DNA of 64,000 nt from Syngnathus acus. Taxonomy: Eukaryota > Chordata > Actinopteri > Syngnathiformes > Syngnathidae. The notes below the pieces were generated by a model. It was not told the origin of the DNA. It did no database searches and worked only from the letters and a program-made list of their open reading frames with translations. The stretch lies in assembly GCF_901709675.1 (NCBI RefSeq), contig NC_051101.1:1118001-1182000 (forward strand). The letters are read 5' to 3'. This document shows positions 45,445-56,380 of this stretch, piece by piece (position 1 is the stretch's first letter; each line of letters begins with the position of its first letter). Position numbers and translations under genes: made by a program.

Positions 45445-47704
45445 CCATCTCACTGTTATGCTTTTGCCCGCATACAGACAAAAGGTGAGAACATCCAGAC
45501 CAGTTCGCAAGCGGGTGCGGGTGTGGCCTGAGGGTGCCTCTGATGCGCTTCGTGACTGCTTTGGCTCTACCGACTGGGACGTGTTTAGGAGGGCGGCCAC
45601 TTGCGACGGTCGGGCGGACATTGAGGAGTATACTGACTCTGTTTCCTCCTACATCGGGAAGTGCATTGATGATGTGACACACTCCGTATCCGTCGTCACT
45701 CGGGCAAACCGGAAGCCATGGCTGACGGGGGCTGTCTTCAGGCTGCTGAGGGCCAGGGACAAAGCCTTCCGGGCGGGGGATGAGGCTGGCTTGAGGACTG
45801 CGAGGGCCGACCTGTCCCGGGGCATCAAAGAAGCGAAGAGGGCGTTCTCGGGCAAAATTACCGCCCACTTCAAGGACAGCAGGGACGCACGGCGCCTTTG
45901 GCAGGGCATTCAGACCATCACGGACTACAAGCCCGCGCCGCAGAGCTGTGATGGCGACGTCCGTCTGCTCAATGACCTCAACCGCTTCTTTGCTCGCTTC
46001 GACGCTCAGAACAGCACTTGCCCGCTGAAGGCCACTCCCCCTTCCCACGAGCTGCCCCTGTGCCTCTCCGCCGACAGCGTGAGGAGGACGCTTGCCGCTA
46101 TCGACATCTGTAAGGCGGCGGGCCCGGACAACATCCCGGGTCGAGCGCTGAAGGACTGCGCTGGTGAGCTGACGGGTGTCTTCACGGACATCTTTAACAC
46201 TTCCCTGCAGCAGGCCATCGTCCCGTCGAGTTTCAAAGCAGCCACCATCGTACCTGTGCCGAAGAAGCCTGCTCCGTCCTGCTTCAATGACTACCGCCCC
46301 GTGGCACTTACGCCCATCGTCATGAAGTGCTTTGAGCGGCTTGTCTTGGAGCACATCCGGTCAGTTCTCCCCCCCACCATTGACCCCTTCCAGTTTGCGT
46401 ACCGAGCCAAACGGTCCTCTGAGGATGCCATCTGCTCTGCCCTCCACTCGGCCCTCACCCACCTGGAGGGGAAGGACTCGTATGTGAGGTTGCTGTTTGT
46501 GGACTTCAGTTCTGCCTTCAACACCATTGTGCCGCAGCGTCTCATCAGCAAACTTGACAAGCTGGGCCTCAGTACCGGCCTCTGCAACTGGCTACTGGAC
46601 TTCCTCTGTCAGAGGCCACAGGTGGTACGTGTTGGCGACAAGATCTCCGCCAGCATCACGCTGAGCACAGGGGCCCCCCAAGGCTGCGTGCTCAGTCCGC
46701 TGCTCTTCACCCTCCTGACGCATGACTGCGCTGCCACCTGCAGCGGCAACCGCATAGTGAAGTTTGCTGACGACACGACTCTGGTGGGTCTCATCACCAA
46801 GGGAGACGAGACTCAATACAGGCTGGAGGTTGACCTTCTGACCGCGTGGTGCAGGGACAACAACCTCCTGCTGAACGTCGACAAGACCAAGGAGATTGTC
46901 GTTGACTTCCGGAAGGGTCACGCCCAACACCTGCCGCTGACCATCGACGGTGCTGTGGTGGAGAGAGTGAGCAGCGCCAGGTTCCTGGGGGTGCACATCA
47001 GTGAGGATCTCTCCTGGTCCACCAACACCGCGTCGCTGGCGAAGAAGGCCCAGCGCCGCCTGTACTTCCTTCGGAAACTCAGGCGAGCGGGGACTCCTCC
47101 GGCCATCATGACTACTTTTTACCGCGGCACCATTGAGAGCGTCCTCTCCAGCTGTATTGCTGTCTGGGGTGGCAGCTGCACTGACCAAGACTTGAAGGCC
47201 CTGCAGCGCATTGTGAAAACGGCTAGTAAGACTATTGGTGCTTCTCTCCCCTCCTTGAAGGACATTTACACCTCCCATCTCACCCGCAAGGCGACCAAGA
47301 TTGTGAGTGATGTGAGTCACCCCGCTCACTCTTTGTTTGAACTTCTGCCCTCTGGGAGGCGGTACAGGAGCCTGCGCTCCCGCACCACCAGACTTTCCAA
47401 CAGCTTCGTACTCCAGGCTGTTAGGATCCTGAACTCGCTCCCCCTTTCAGCGTAGCGTCCTGTTCTTGCTGTATGCTCACTGGCTCGGTTTTGCCCCTCA
47501 TATTCAATGGGTTATTGGTCTGTTTTTATTCATCGCTCATTTTATTTTATTTATTATTTATGGTTTGTGCCTTCTTGTTTTTGTTTTGTGTCGCCTACTT
47601 GTATGTCTCGTCACCGTGGGATGGAGGAAACGGAATTTCGGTTTCTTTGTGTGTCTTGACATATGAAGGGATTGACAATAAAGCTGACTTTGACTTTGAC
47701 TTTG
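45445..47704 (+). mobile_element. LINE A, copy 2, 5'-truncated, inserted in LINE B
   Basis: A single open frame of 665 residues (45458-47455) covers the end of the endonuclease region and a complete reverse transcriptase: LNDYRP-type block ([15 protein letters not shown]), [24 protein letters not shown] and FADDTTLVG, then the C-terminal domain. The start ATG is fortuitous, because most of the endonuclease is missing. The copy ends in TTTGAC repeats and is flanked by the duplication agaag (45440-45444 and 47705-47709). The target lies in the LINE B segment encoding LSPLLF. Confidence 0.92.
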
Positions 47705-48213
47705 AGAAGAGCAGTGGGGAGAGGACGCACCCCTGAGGGGCTCCAGTATTGGTGGTCCGGGTGTCAGATGTGATGCCCCCCAGCCTCACACGCTGTCTCC
47801 TGTTGGTCAGGAAGCTGGTGATCCACTGACAGGTGGAGGCAGGCACCGCAAGCTGGATGAGCTTCTGTTGGAGGATGTCAGGAGCGATGGTGTTGAACGC
47901 CGAGCTGAAGTCCCCGAACAGGATCCTGGCGTACGTTCCTGGGGTGTCCAGGTGGTGCAGGATGTAGTGCAGTCCCATGTTGACCGCATCATCCACTGAC
48001 CTGTTTGCCCGGTAGGCAAACTGGAGGGGGTCAAGCAGGGGGCCCGTGACATCCTTCAGCACTAACCTCTCAAAAGATTTCATGACCACAGATGTCAGTG
48101 CGACAGGTCTATAGTCATTCAAACCTGTGATGGCGGGCTTCTTGGCCACTGGAACGATGGTGGAGCTCTTGAAGCACGAGGGCACCTCACACAGCTCCAG
48201 AGAACGGTTGAAG

Positions 48214-49023
48214 CTTGATTGATTAATTGAATATTTATTGATCCCCAGGGGTGGGGAAATTCAGGCCCAAGCAGTATCCACACCACAGAGTAGGTATACA
48301 AAAGACACACAGATGGCATGAGCGCAACTCAATAACTCTCATAAGGCTGCCACACAACGGCGCCACAAAGAAAGTCAGAAAGTGCTCAAGATAAAAGCCA
48401 TCAAAGCAAATCAAATCAAAGCTAAAAGACAAAGGAAAAAAAGTAACAGCGGCCAACCAGCACCCCCAATACAAGAGAACACCCCAAAACACACAAAATA
48501 GCCTCCACGGGGTCCATCGACAGGTGTAAGGGCAGTCCAGTTCAACGGCGCCCAATGGACCGTGGTCGTGAATCGGTGAAAACATCACAAAGCAGGCAAA
48601 CGTGTGAGCAGCGTCCCAGGCACCCAGCCGGGGCACGTGCAGATGGTCACCACGGGGCTAGCATGGCGAAAGTCGTTGGTACCGACAAGCACGAGGGAGC
48701 GGACTCCCCACAGGGGTTGCGGCTGCAAGGCCATGGCGAGGGACCCGGTCATCACTGGCCGGATAAGCAGGAAGCCGTCGTAGAGTTACGCCGGCTCAAC
48801 CGATGATCCCGGTCCCAGGAAGAAAAAATAAATAAAATATCCGATCCGAAGAGATACCGAGGTGCGGTAGAAGGCACCAGCATCGCCGAATGGACAAAAA
48901 GACAGAAAGAAAAAGGAGAAAAGAAGGAAATAAAGAGGAAAAGAGAGAACACTGCTGGGAGGCAGCCACTCACGGCGCCATACCAAGAAAAAAATAAATA
49001 AATAAAAAATAAAAAAAATAAAG
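48214..49023. mobile_element. Unassigned interspersed repeat inside LINE B
   Basis: About 0.8 kb separates two colinear LINE B segments. It starts with tgattgattaattgaatatt and a ttgatccccaggggtgggga block, common at the 3' ends of fish retroelements, and ends in an A/T-rich simple repeat (48989-49020). No long frame with similarity. Family not recognised. Confidence 0.6.
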
Positions 49024-49058
49024 TGCAAAGGTGGGCGCCAGCTGCTCAGCGCAGACTT

Positions 49059-50747
49059 TCAAGCAGGAAGGTGACACCCGTCTGGGCCCGGTGCCTTCCT
49101 GGTCTTTTGTCTCCGGAACATCTGGCGCACTTCCTCCTCGCGGATCTGGAGTGCGGGCGCGGCCTCTGCAAGAGAGAGAGTGGGTGACAACGATGATAGA
49201 GGTGTGGACAGATCAGTTGTGGGGAGAGGTGTGTATGTAGATTGTGCTGCAGGAAGTCCCGTTGTGTGGGAGGACCGATCAAACCTGCAGTAGAACCTGT
49301 TTAGCTGGTTAGCAAGCCTTGGGCTCTCCACAGGACGGGGGGTTTGTTTCTTGTAGCCCGTGATGCTCTGCAGACCTTTCCACACTGTTGAGGGATCAGG
49401 ATTGGCAGAGAGGTGTCTCTTCAGGTTCTCCCCGTAACACCTCCGGGCTTTCCTGACCTCTCGGTTCAGTGTGTTTCTGGTCTGCCTGAACAGGTCGCGG
49501 TCGCCGCTCCTGTAGGCCTCCTCCTTGACTTTGCGCAGCCTCCTGAGGTTCGGTGTAAACCAAGGTTTGTCGTTGTTGTACGTGCAGAAGGTCTTAGTCT
49601 GCACACACAGATCCTCACAAAAACTGATGTATGATGTGACAGTGTCAGTGAGTTCATGCAAGTCTGAAGTTGCAGCTTCGAAAACTCCCCAATCGGTGCA
49701 GTCAAAGCAGGCTTGGAGGTCCTGCCTTGACTCCACTGTCCACTTCCTCACAGTCCTCACCACAAGCTTAGAAGTTTTTAGTTTCTGCCTGTAGGCCGGG
49801 ATCAGATGAACTAGACAGTGGTCCGAGAGTCCTAAAGCTGCACGAGCCGCAGAGTGGTATGCATCCTTGATCACGGTGTAGCAGTGGTCCAGAGTCTGTG
49901 CCCCTCTGGTGGGACACGTTACGTGCTGTCTGTATCTGGGGAGTTCGTGTGCGAGGTTCGCCCTGTTAAGATCACCCAGAACAATGATTAGTGAATTTGG
50001 TAGAAGTTTCTCCATGTCTGTTACCTGGTCAGCCAGCATCTGCGTGGCTTCACTCGCACGTGCGTGTGGTGGAATGTAAACAGCCGCCATGACGATCGAG
50101 GAGAACTCCCGTGGTGAATAGAACGGCCGGCAGTTTATGAAAAGTGTTTCTAGGAGAGGGCTGCAAAACTCTTTCAACACTGTGACATCAGTACACCAAC
50201 GTTCATTAATGTAGAAACAGAGACCACCTCCCTTTGATTTTCCGGAGAGCTCCGCGCTGCGATCTGCACGAGTTAGCCGAAACCCCGCTAGCTCCACTGC
50301 GTGGTGGGGGGTTCGTTCGCTGAGCCACGTTTCAACAAAGCACAGCGCGGTGGATCTGCTGAAGTCCGTGTTCCTTGAATTGAGGAGCAGCAGTTCGTCC
50401 ATCTTGTTCGCCAGGGAGCGGACATTCGCCAGATGAATTGACGGTAGGGCAGAACGGAACCCTCTCTGCCTCAGCATTACGAGTGCTCCGGCTCGTTTTC
50501 CGCGCCGCCGTCGTCGTGCTAGCTTGTATAGCACCGCCGCTCCGGCTAGAATCTCCGACAAACAGTCTGAATCAGAGAGAACAGGAGAGAAAATACCAGA
50601 ATTAGACTGTCCGATGTTTAACAGCGCTTCTCTGGTAAAAGTGATCCGGGATGGACAGCAGAGGACACAGAAAACACACAAAATAAGACAAAGAAACAGA
50701 GAGCGACTCACCGTGGCTGCCATCCGCGGCGCCATCATATGACGCAC
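49059..50747 (-). CDS. LINE B ORF2, N-terminal 562 residues (endonuclease and pre-RT region)
   Basis: An exonuclease/endonuclease/phosphatase fold is visible: [33 protein letters not shown], and LSDHCLVHL near the C-terminal catalytic His. The part after it ([23 protein letters not shown]) leads into the reverse transcriptase, but a frameshift near 49075 ends the frame. A hydrophobic N-terminus precedes the endonuclease. Part of a dead element. Confidence 0.8.
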   Translation of the reverse strand: MRHMMAPRMAATVSRSLFLCLILCVFCVLCCPSRITFTREALLNIGQSNSGIFSPVLSDSDCLSEILAGAAVLYKLARRRRRGKRAGALVMLRQRGFRSALPSIHLANVRSLANKMDELLLLNSRNTDFSRSTALCFVETWLSERTPHHAVELAGFRLTRADRSAELSGKSKGGGLCFYINERWCTDVTVLKEFCSPLLETLFINCRPFYSPREFSSIVMAAVYIPPHARASEATQMLADQVTDMEKLLPNSLIIVLGDLNRANLAHELPRYRQHVTCPTRGAQTLDHCYTVIKDAYHSAARAALGLSDHCLVHLIPAYRQKLKTSKLVVRTVRKWTVESRQDLQACFDCTDWGVFEAATSDLHELTDTVTSYISFCEDLCVQTKTFCTYNNDKPWFTPNLRRLRKVKEEAYRSGDRDLFRQTRNTLNREVRKARRCYGENLKRHLSANPDPSTVWKGLQSITGYKKQTPRPVESPRLANQLNRFYCRFDRSSHTTGLPAAQSTYTPLPTTDLSTPLSSLSPTLSLAEAAPALQIREEEVRQMFRRQKTRKAPGPDGCHLPA

Positions 50748-50789
50748 CCATCCTCCCCTAAGGAAAATATTAACACAGAAGGAATAATT

Positions 50790-51808
50790 TCACCGCCAAC
50801 CGCATGGTGAAATTTGCTGACGACACGACTCTGGTGGGTCTCATCACCAAGGGCGACGATACTCAATACAGGTTGGAGGTTGACCTTCTGACCACGTGGT
50901 GCAAGGCCAACAACCTCCTGCTGAACGTCAACAAGACCAAGGAGATTGTTGTTGACTTCCGGAAGGGTCACACCCGACACCTGCCGCTGACCATCGACGG
51001 TGCTGTGGTGGAGAGAGTGAGCAGCACCAGGTTCCTGGGGGTGCACATCAGTGAGGATCTCTCCTGGTCCACCAACACCGCATCACTGGCGAAGAAGGCC
51101 CAGCGCCGCCTGTACTTCCTGCGGAAACTCAGGCGAGCGTGTGCTCCTCCGGCCGTCATGACTACATTTTACCGTGGCACCATTGAGAGCGTCCTCTCCA
51201 GCTGTATTGCTGTTTGGGGTGGTAGCTGCACTGACTACAACATGAAGGCCCTCCAGCGCATAGTGAACACGGCTGGTAAGATTATTGGTGCTTCACTCCC
51301 CTCCTTGAAGGACATTTACACCTCCCATCTCACCCGCAAGGCGACCACGATTGTGAGTGATGTGAGTCACCCCGCTCACTCTTTGTTCGATCTTCTGCCC
51401 TCTGGGAAGAGGTACAGGAGCCTGCGCTCCCGCACCACCAGACTCACCAACAGCTTCGTACTCCAGGCTGTTAGGATCCTGAACTCTCTCCCCCCCCTTC
51501 TGCGTAGCGTCCTGTACTTTTGCGCTATATTCTGACTGTCTGCTGTATGCACACTTGCTCCGTTTTGCTCCTCTTATTTATTTATTTATTTATTTATTTA
51601 TTGTGTTATTTGTTTATTTATTATTTATTCATCACTCTTATTATTCATTGTTTGTGCCTTCTTGTTTTTATTTTGTGTTGTTTGCTTGTATGTATGTCGT
51701 GTACTATGTCTTGTCACCGTGGGATAGTGGAAACGTAATTTCGATTTCTTTGTGTGTCTTGGCATGTGAAGAGGTTGACAATAAAGCAGACTTTGACTTT
51801 GAATAATA
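50790..51808 (+). mobile_element. LINE A-related copy 3, 5'-truncated and diverged
   Basis: A frame at 50804-51535 encodes the reverse transcriptase C-terminal half, starting at VKFADDTTLVG. It differs from copies 1 and 2 at many residues and has a different C-terminus, so it is an older or sister subfamily. It ends in a (TTTA)n region and a tttgactttg tail. Confidence 0.85.
51572..51634. repeat. TTTA microsatellite in a LINE 3' UTR
   Basis: Seven or more consecutive tatt units followed by imperfect ones, within LINE A-related copy 3. Confidence 0.75.
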
Positions 51809-52514
51809 AGGCAAGTAAATATGAGGTCAAAAGCTTTTCTTTCTTCTTTCTTGCTCTTCTTTTTAGGGTTAGGGTTAGGGTTAATAATTATTTCAACAGT
51901 CAAGTGAAGGGGGTATGGTACCATATTGGACAATCCATTGGGGGTCTGGAATCATTCGAAGGTTAAGAACCCCTGCCCTATACCAATAACTTCACAACCT
52001 TCTGGAAACAGCACAATCTTTTTGCAAGGGACGGTTTACACCTCAACCAGGCGGGGGCACGGCCGATCTCCCTTTCCATGGAGCTCACTCTGGAATCCCT
52101 GGACTGGCTCCATGAGTCGTGACGCGAGGATAGTCCGATCCATTCTCTCCCTCACAACAACAGTTCACCTCCCCTCAGACCTCGGACTAACCAAGATCCC
52201 CCCGCTCCCCCACACGCTAGTCCTCACACCAGGCCCCTTTACTCCACCCCACCACCTTCACCAAAGGAAAAACCACACCACTGTCACACACTACCTTCCC
52301 ACTATAAAATAATTCATGTCCACATTTCTTTTAGAGTATCCACCACTATCTATCGATCTCAGGCACAATTAACCAATCATAATAACCTCATAAATATCCC
52401 ACTAAACCCTAGCCCAAAACTACATGCCTCTGGAGCTCGCCCTCAGCCCATCACGCAATCTCATTCCAGTCAAACAGATGCCAGCACCCATCTAGCACCC
52501 AAAATAACGTACAA

Positions 52515-53702
52515 ATGACAAAACGGAAAAATAAGAATCACATAAAACAAATTCAAACCATATCCCAATTAAGCAATATTAAAGGTTTTAAAATATGCTA
52601 CCTCAATGCAAGAAGCATCACATCAAAGCTTGATGAAATAAAAATACTCACTGAACAAGGCAAACCACATCTTCTCATCATTACAGAATCGTGGCTTTCT
52701 CCTATCACATCAGACTCGTTTATCTCCATAGACAATTATCAACTACACAGAAGAGACCGGCCAAATAAACCAGGTGGTGGTATTCTATTACTAGTAATTA
52801 AATCATATGCACACACAGTAACCCCAATCACAACAGAAACTGAAACAATGCAACTGGTCATCAGCTTTACCAACCAACATGCAATCACAGTTATTGCCAG
52901 TTACAGGCCACCAAACACAAGCCCCACAGATTATATTAAAAATCTATCCAATACTATAAAAAATATAAAAACAAAGGAATATATCTTTATTGGCGACCTG
53001 AACTTAGACTACAAAGACAAATCATCCAAATCTCTAAAAAGCATGGCAGAAAAATTAGGACTCCACCAACTGATAAAAGAACCAACTAGAATATGTCACA
53101 CTCGCAGCTCTATTCTCGATCTCATCTTCACCAATCAACCCGCAAAATATAGCATATCAGGAGTCATCCACGTAGCTGTATCAGACCATTCTCTCATATA
53201 CACAGTTAGGAAAAACCTTAAACCTCGGAAAAATCATCAACAGTGCACTATTTCAAATATACCAAGATCTAAGCTACCACAGTGTGAAACCGAAATAAAG
53301 AATATTGATTGGAGCAACCAACTAGCACTCACCGACCCAGAACAAATCTTAGCAGATTTCCAGAATCGTATAGAAGCCATACAGAAAAAATACACTACTA
53401 CCAGAAAACTCAGTCTACGACAGAATAAATTACCATGGCTAAACTCAGATATTCTCAATTTAATCGCACAGAAAACCACTGCACTGAAATTGTATAGGTC
53501 AATAAAGACTATTGAAACTAAAACAGCTCTCACACATCTTAGAAATAAATGCACCTTAGAGATAAGTAAGGCTAAAACCACCTACTTCCAGGAGCAAATC
53601 ACTCAGGCCGCCACGAACCCCAAAATCCTCTGGCAGATACTAAAATCCATCACTGGGCAAACTCATGAAAATACAAACAACAACATACAAATATCTTTAT
53701 AA
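52515..53702 (+). CDS. LINE C ORF2, endonuclease part, 395 residues
   Basis: The order of marks is that of an APE-type LINE endonuclease: ICYLNARSITSKLDEI, LLIITESWL, GGGILLLV, VIASYRPP, YIFIGDLNLDY, and a final AVSDHSLIYTV. The following stretch to KSITGQT leads into the reverse transcriptase, but a TAA at 53700 stops the frame. A/T-rich codon use contrasts with LINEs A and B. Not functional as a retrotransposon. Confidence 0.82.
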   Translation: MTKRKNKNHIKQIQTISQLSNIKGFKICYLNARSITSKLDEIKILTEQGKPHLLIITESWLSPITSDSFISIDNYQLHRRDRPNKPGGGILLLVIKSYAHTVTPITTETETMQLVISFTNQHAITVIASYRPPNTSPTDYIKNLSNTIKNIKTKEYIFIGDLNLDYKDKSSKSLKSMAEKLGLHQLIKEPTRICHTRSSILDLIFTNQPAKYSISGVIHVAVSDHSLIYTVRKNLKPRKNHQQCTISNIPRSKLPQCETEIKNIDWSNQLALTDPEQILADFQNRIEAIQKKYTTTRKLSLRQNKLPWLNSDILNLIAQKTTALKLYRSIKTIETKTALTHLRNKCTLEISKAKTTYFQEQITQAATNPKILWQILKSITGQTHENTNNNIQISL

Positions 53703-54475
53703 AATACACTCACTACTGATCAGGAACAGATTGCAAATGCATTTAATAATTACTTCATCACCTCTATTAAAGAACTGACAGAACACTTTGATCCTCCGTC
53801 TCCACCCACACCTACAACTCCCTCATCAGACAAGCTAACCTTTTCTGAGATTACGCTCTCAGAGTTATCCAGTATTCTCAGCTCACTCAATAACTCAAAG
53901 GCCAAAGACATATATGAATTAAACACAGACTTTTACAAAACCCATGCCAGTAGCTTCCTACCCTTAATCCATCTCTCCATAAGACATTCCATATTTCCGA
54001 CTGCGTGGAAAAAAGCAGAAATTACCCCCCTATTTAAATCAGACGACCGAACAACCCTATCCAACTACCGTCCCATATCAATCCTCCCACCTATATCAAA
54101 ACTTTTAGAAAAAATCCTGTCAAAACAACTTATATAACATTTTGAAACAAAACAACCTTCTCAACAACTCACAATTTGGCTTCCGGTCAGCTCGTTCAAC
54201 ACTATCTGTACAGCTACTACTCACAGAATATATACGCACTTCTCTTAATAAAGGCCACATCACAGGAGCAGTCTTTGTAGATTTCCGTAAAGCCTTTACA
54301 CAGTTAATCATCAAATACTCCATAACAAACTAGCTTCCTTTCATCTCTCCCCCTCAGTTCTACTCCATTACCATCTCCCACTGGTGTTCCCCAGGGCAGC
54401 ATACTGGGCCCATTATTATTCATTATGTACATCAATGACATGCCCAACATATGCAAACAAACTCAATTCATATTA

Positions 54476-55029
54476 CCGTTTTCCCATGTATAATGCGCAA
54501 AATTTAACTAATTTATTGTCCTAAAATCTGGGGTGCGCATTATACATGGGTACATTTTTTTTTCTTTCTTTTTTTTTTTTTTTGACACGTCAGCTATATA
54601 AAGAGCGAGAGTTCAGTTCTCTACCTAAATGCGTATTACAGGTAATATTTTATTTCACAACACTTTGCCTTGTTCCTTTCTTCTCTGCTGTTCACTTCAA
54701 ACACGCTCCATACGAACGCAATGCTCTCGTATCAGACGCTTGCTCGATCACCTGCTCGTTTGCTGTCACAATGTACCCTACACAAATCCGAAACATTTCT
54801 TCGCTATCGAGTTTGCTAGCGCATGCGCAGTGATACTGACCGGCAGAATAACAACCGGTTGTTCCCAAAGATGATCTTTTTTCTGAAATAATTTTACGTT
54901 TACGGACTTAAGTAGGAGTCAAAATTTGGGTGCGTATTATACATGGGTACAGGCTTTTTTCCAGCATCGACATGCCATTTTTAGGGTGTGTATTATACAT
55001 GGGGGCGCATTATACATGGAAAAAAACGG
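54476..55029. mobile_element. MITE M1, copy 5, inserted at the LINE C catalytic motif
   Basis: Inverted ends ccgttttcccatgtataatg and cattatacatggaaaaaaac, TA at both sides (54474-54475, 55030-55031). Removing it with one TA puts the LINE frame back at the codon before the YADD motif. The copy is internally deleted compared with copy 2 but keeps the gctatataaag block. Confidence 0.9.
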
Positions 55030-55030
55030 T

Positions 55031-56241
55031 ATATGCTGACGACAGTTATTTTCACCTCAGATCCGAACATCGAAACCATAAACTCCAAACTTACTTCTGA
55101 TCTCCAGCTCCTACATGACTGGCTAAAAGTGAACCATCTGACGATCAATATAAAAAATACTGAAATAATGTATTTCCACTCCCCTAGGAAAAACATCTCC
55201 ATAACTGTCCCCATTACTCTATCCGATCAAACTCTAGTAGTCACAGACACATTTAAATATCTTGGAGTGCACTTAGACTCCCACCTCACCTACAAAAAAC
55301 ATGTTAACACTCTCACTAATAAGCTCAAACAGAAAATATATGTCTATAACAAGATCAGGCCCTATCTCACCCATAATACCTCAAATATTTATCTACATTC
55401 TATCATACTGTCTAACTTATCATACTGTCTTCCCATTTGGTCTCTCACCACAAAAGAAAGTCTGGATCCCATAGCCAGACTATACAATAGAGCAGGGGTG
55501 GCCAACCCGCGGCTCGCGAGCCGCATGCGGCTCTTTGCCGGGTTTCATGCGGCTCCTTTACGTTCGGCTTGCGAGCCGCATGCGGCTCCTTGCCGCGTTT
55601 CATGCGGCTCCTTTACGTTCATATCAACATTTGTGGGTTTATTTGTTTGTTTGTTTTTGTGCGTGTTCGCTTCGCTTGAGTTCAATATGGTATTTTCGTC
55701 AAACGCGCATGCGCATGAGGTGAAATCCCGCACAGGACGAGGGACAAACCCATTGGGGTGGGGGGGGGGGGGGGGGGTTTGTTTGGTGGCTCTTTGCGGT
55801 ACACAGTAAAAAAATGTGGCTCTTAGTCTCTGACTGGTTGGCCACCCCTGCAATAGAGCATACAATATACATGGCAGACTATCAATCTGGACCCATCACT
55901 GCACATCACTTGCACGCTCCAATGCACTAACCTTCCCGAATTACACAATTCTCATGGCAATAAAACTCTTCTATCAACTACACACAAATTCTCTCCCACC
56001 TATAGTTAATTCACTCATCCCAGGCCGTAATGAAAGACAGGCCCGCATCACCCGCTCAGTTACACAGGATCTCATCCGAACCCCAGCATACAAAAGTAAT
56101 TTTGGTCTAAACTCTTTTATCCGCACATCTATTTTGATCTGGAATAAGATACCCCTTCAAATCAGATCAGCCACCTCTATTACGCAATTTAAACGGCTAT
56201 ACACATATTTTCTAATAACAAACCAAACTTGCACCCATTAA
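55031..56241 (+). pseudogene. LINE C reverse transcriptase, C-terminal remnant
   Basis: From YADDS the frame encodes the palm/thumb (HDWLKVNHLTINIKNTEIMYF, FKYLGVHLDSHLTYKKHV in part) and, after the hAT MITE at 55493-55850, the C-terminal part to a TAA at 56239-56241. The 3' UTR with AATAAA-like taaataaactgaaactga ends near 56380. Confidence 0.75.
55493..55850. mobile_element. Short hAT MITE in LINE C
   Basis: 358 bp, ends caggggtggccaaccc and ggttggccacccctg, duplication caatagag at 55485-55492 and 55851-55858. The left half holds two copies of a gcgagccgcatgcggctc palindromic unit, and a long G run interrupts the right half. Confidence 0.92.
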
Positions 56242-56380
56242 CAATATTGTATATATATTGTATTGAAATGTATGTAATGTTATAGGAACCTGCTGTAAAA
56301 CAGTTCTTGAACTGAGTCAGGCCAGTCCATGAAACTTTGATGTTACATGTCGACCTTTCCTTTAAATAAACTGAAACTGA

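Larger units (their letters stand above)
44327..50760 (-). mobile_element. LINE B (L2/CR1-like), near full length, minus strand, with two insertions
   Basis: Begins at 50747 with a long frame containing an APE-type endonuclease (to about 49700) and the start of the reverse transcriptase, continues at 48213-47710 ([31 protein letters not shown]) and ends at 45444-44699 with the catalytic YADDTTLIG and the C-terminal part. Interruptions: an 0.8-kb repeat at 48214-49023 and LINE A at 45445-47704. The 3' tail is a gaatctt repeat near 44330. Confidence 0.88.
43866..51975. mobile_element. hAT element that became the container for LINEs A and B
   Basis: Ends caggggttcttaacc and ggttaagaacccctg with duplication ccctatac (43858-43865 and 51976-51983). 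Its own sequence is only 43866-44326 and about 51810-51975; the rest is later insertions. The right part contains ttagggttagggttagggtt (three telomere-like units). No transposase found. Confidence 0.88.
42560..56380 (+). mobile_element. LINE C (CR1/L2 or Rex1-like), full-length but shattered by nested insertions
   Basis: Pieces in order: ORF1 at 42612-43269, 43645-43865 and 51984-52121; an endonuclease ORF at 52515-53702; a reverse transcriptase remnant at 53703-54475 and 55030-56241. The joined ORF1 pieces keep one frame across both insertions and show SGNH-hydrolase marks (IIHIGTNDI, DGLHLNQAG). The reverse transcriptase has stops at 53700 and 54136 and frameshifts. Insertions: solo LTR 43270-43639, hAT 43866-51975, MITE 54476-55029, hAT MITE 55493-55850. 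Inactive. Confidence 0.85.

Noticed and set aside
44699-46354. 551-residue minus-strand frame treated as one protein
   Set aside because: Only the last part (from about 45444) is LINE B reverse transcriptase; the rest is the antisense of LINE A, joined by chance of frame.
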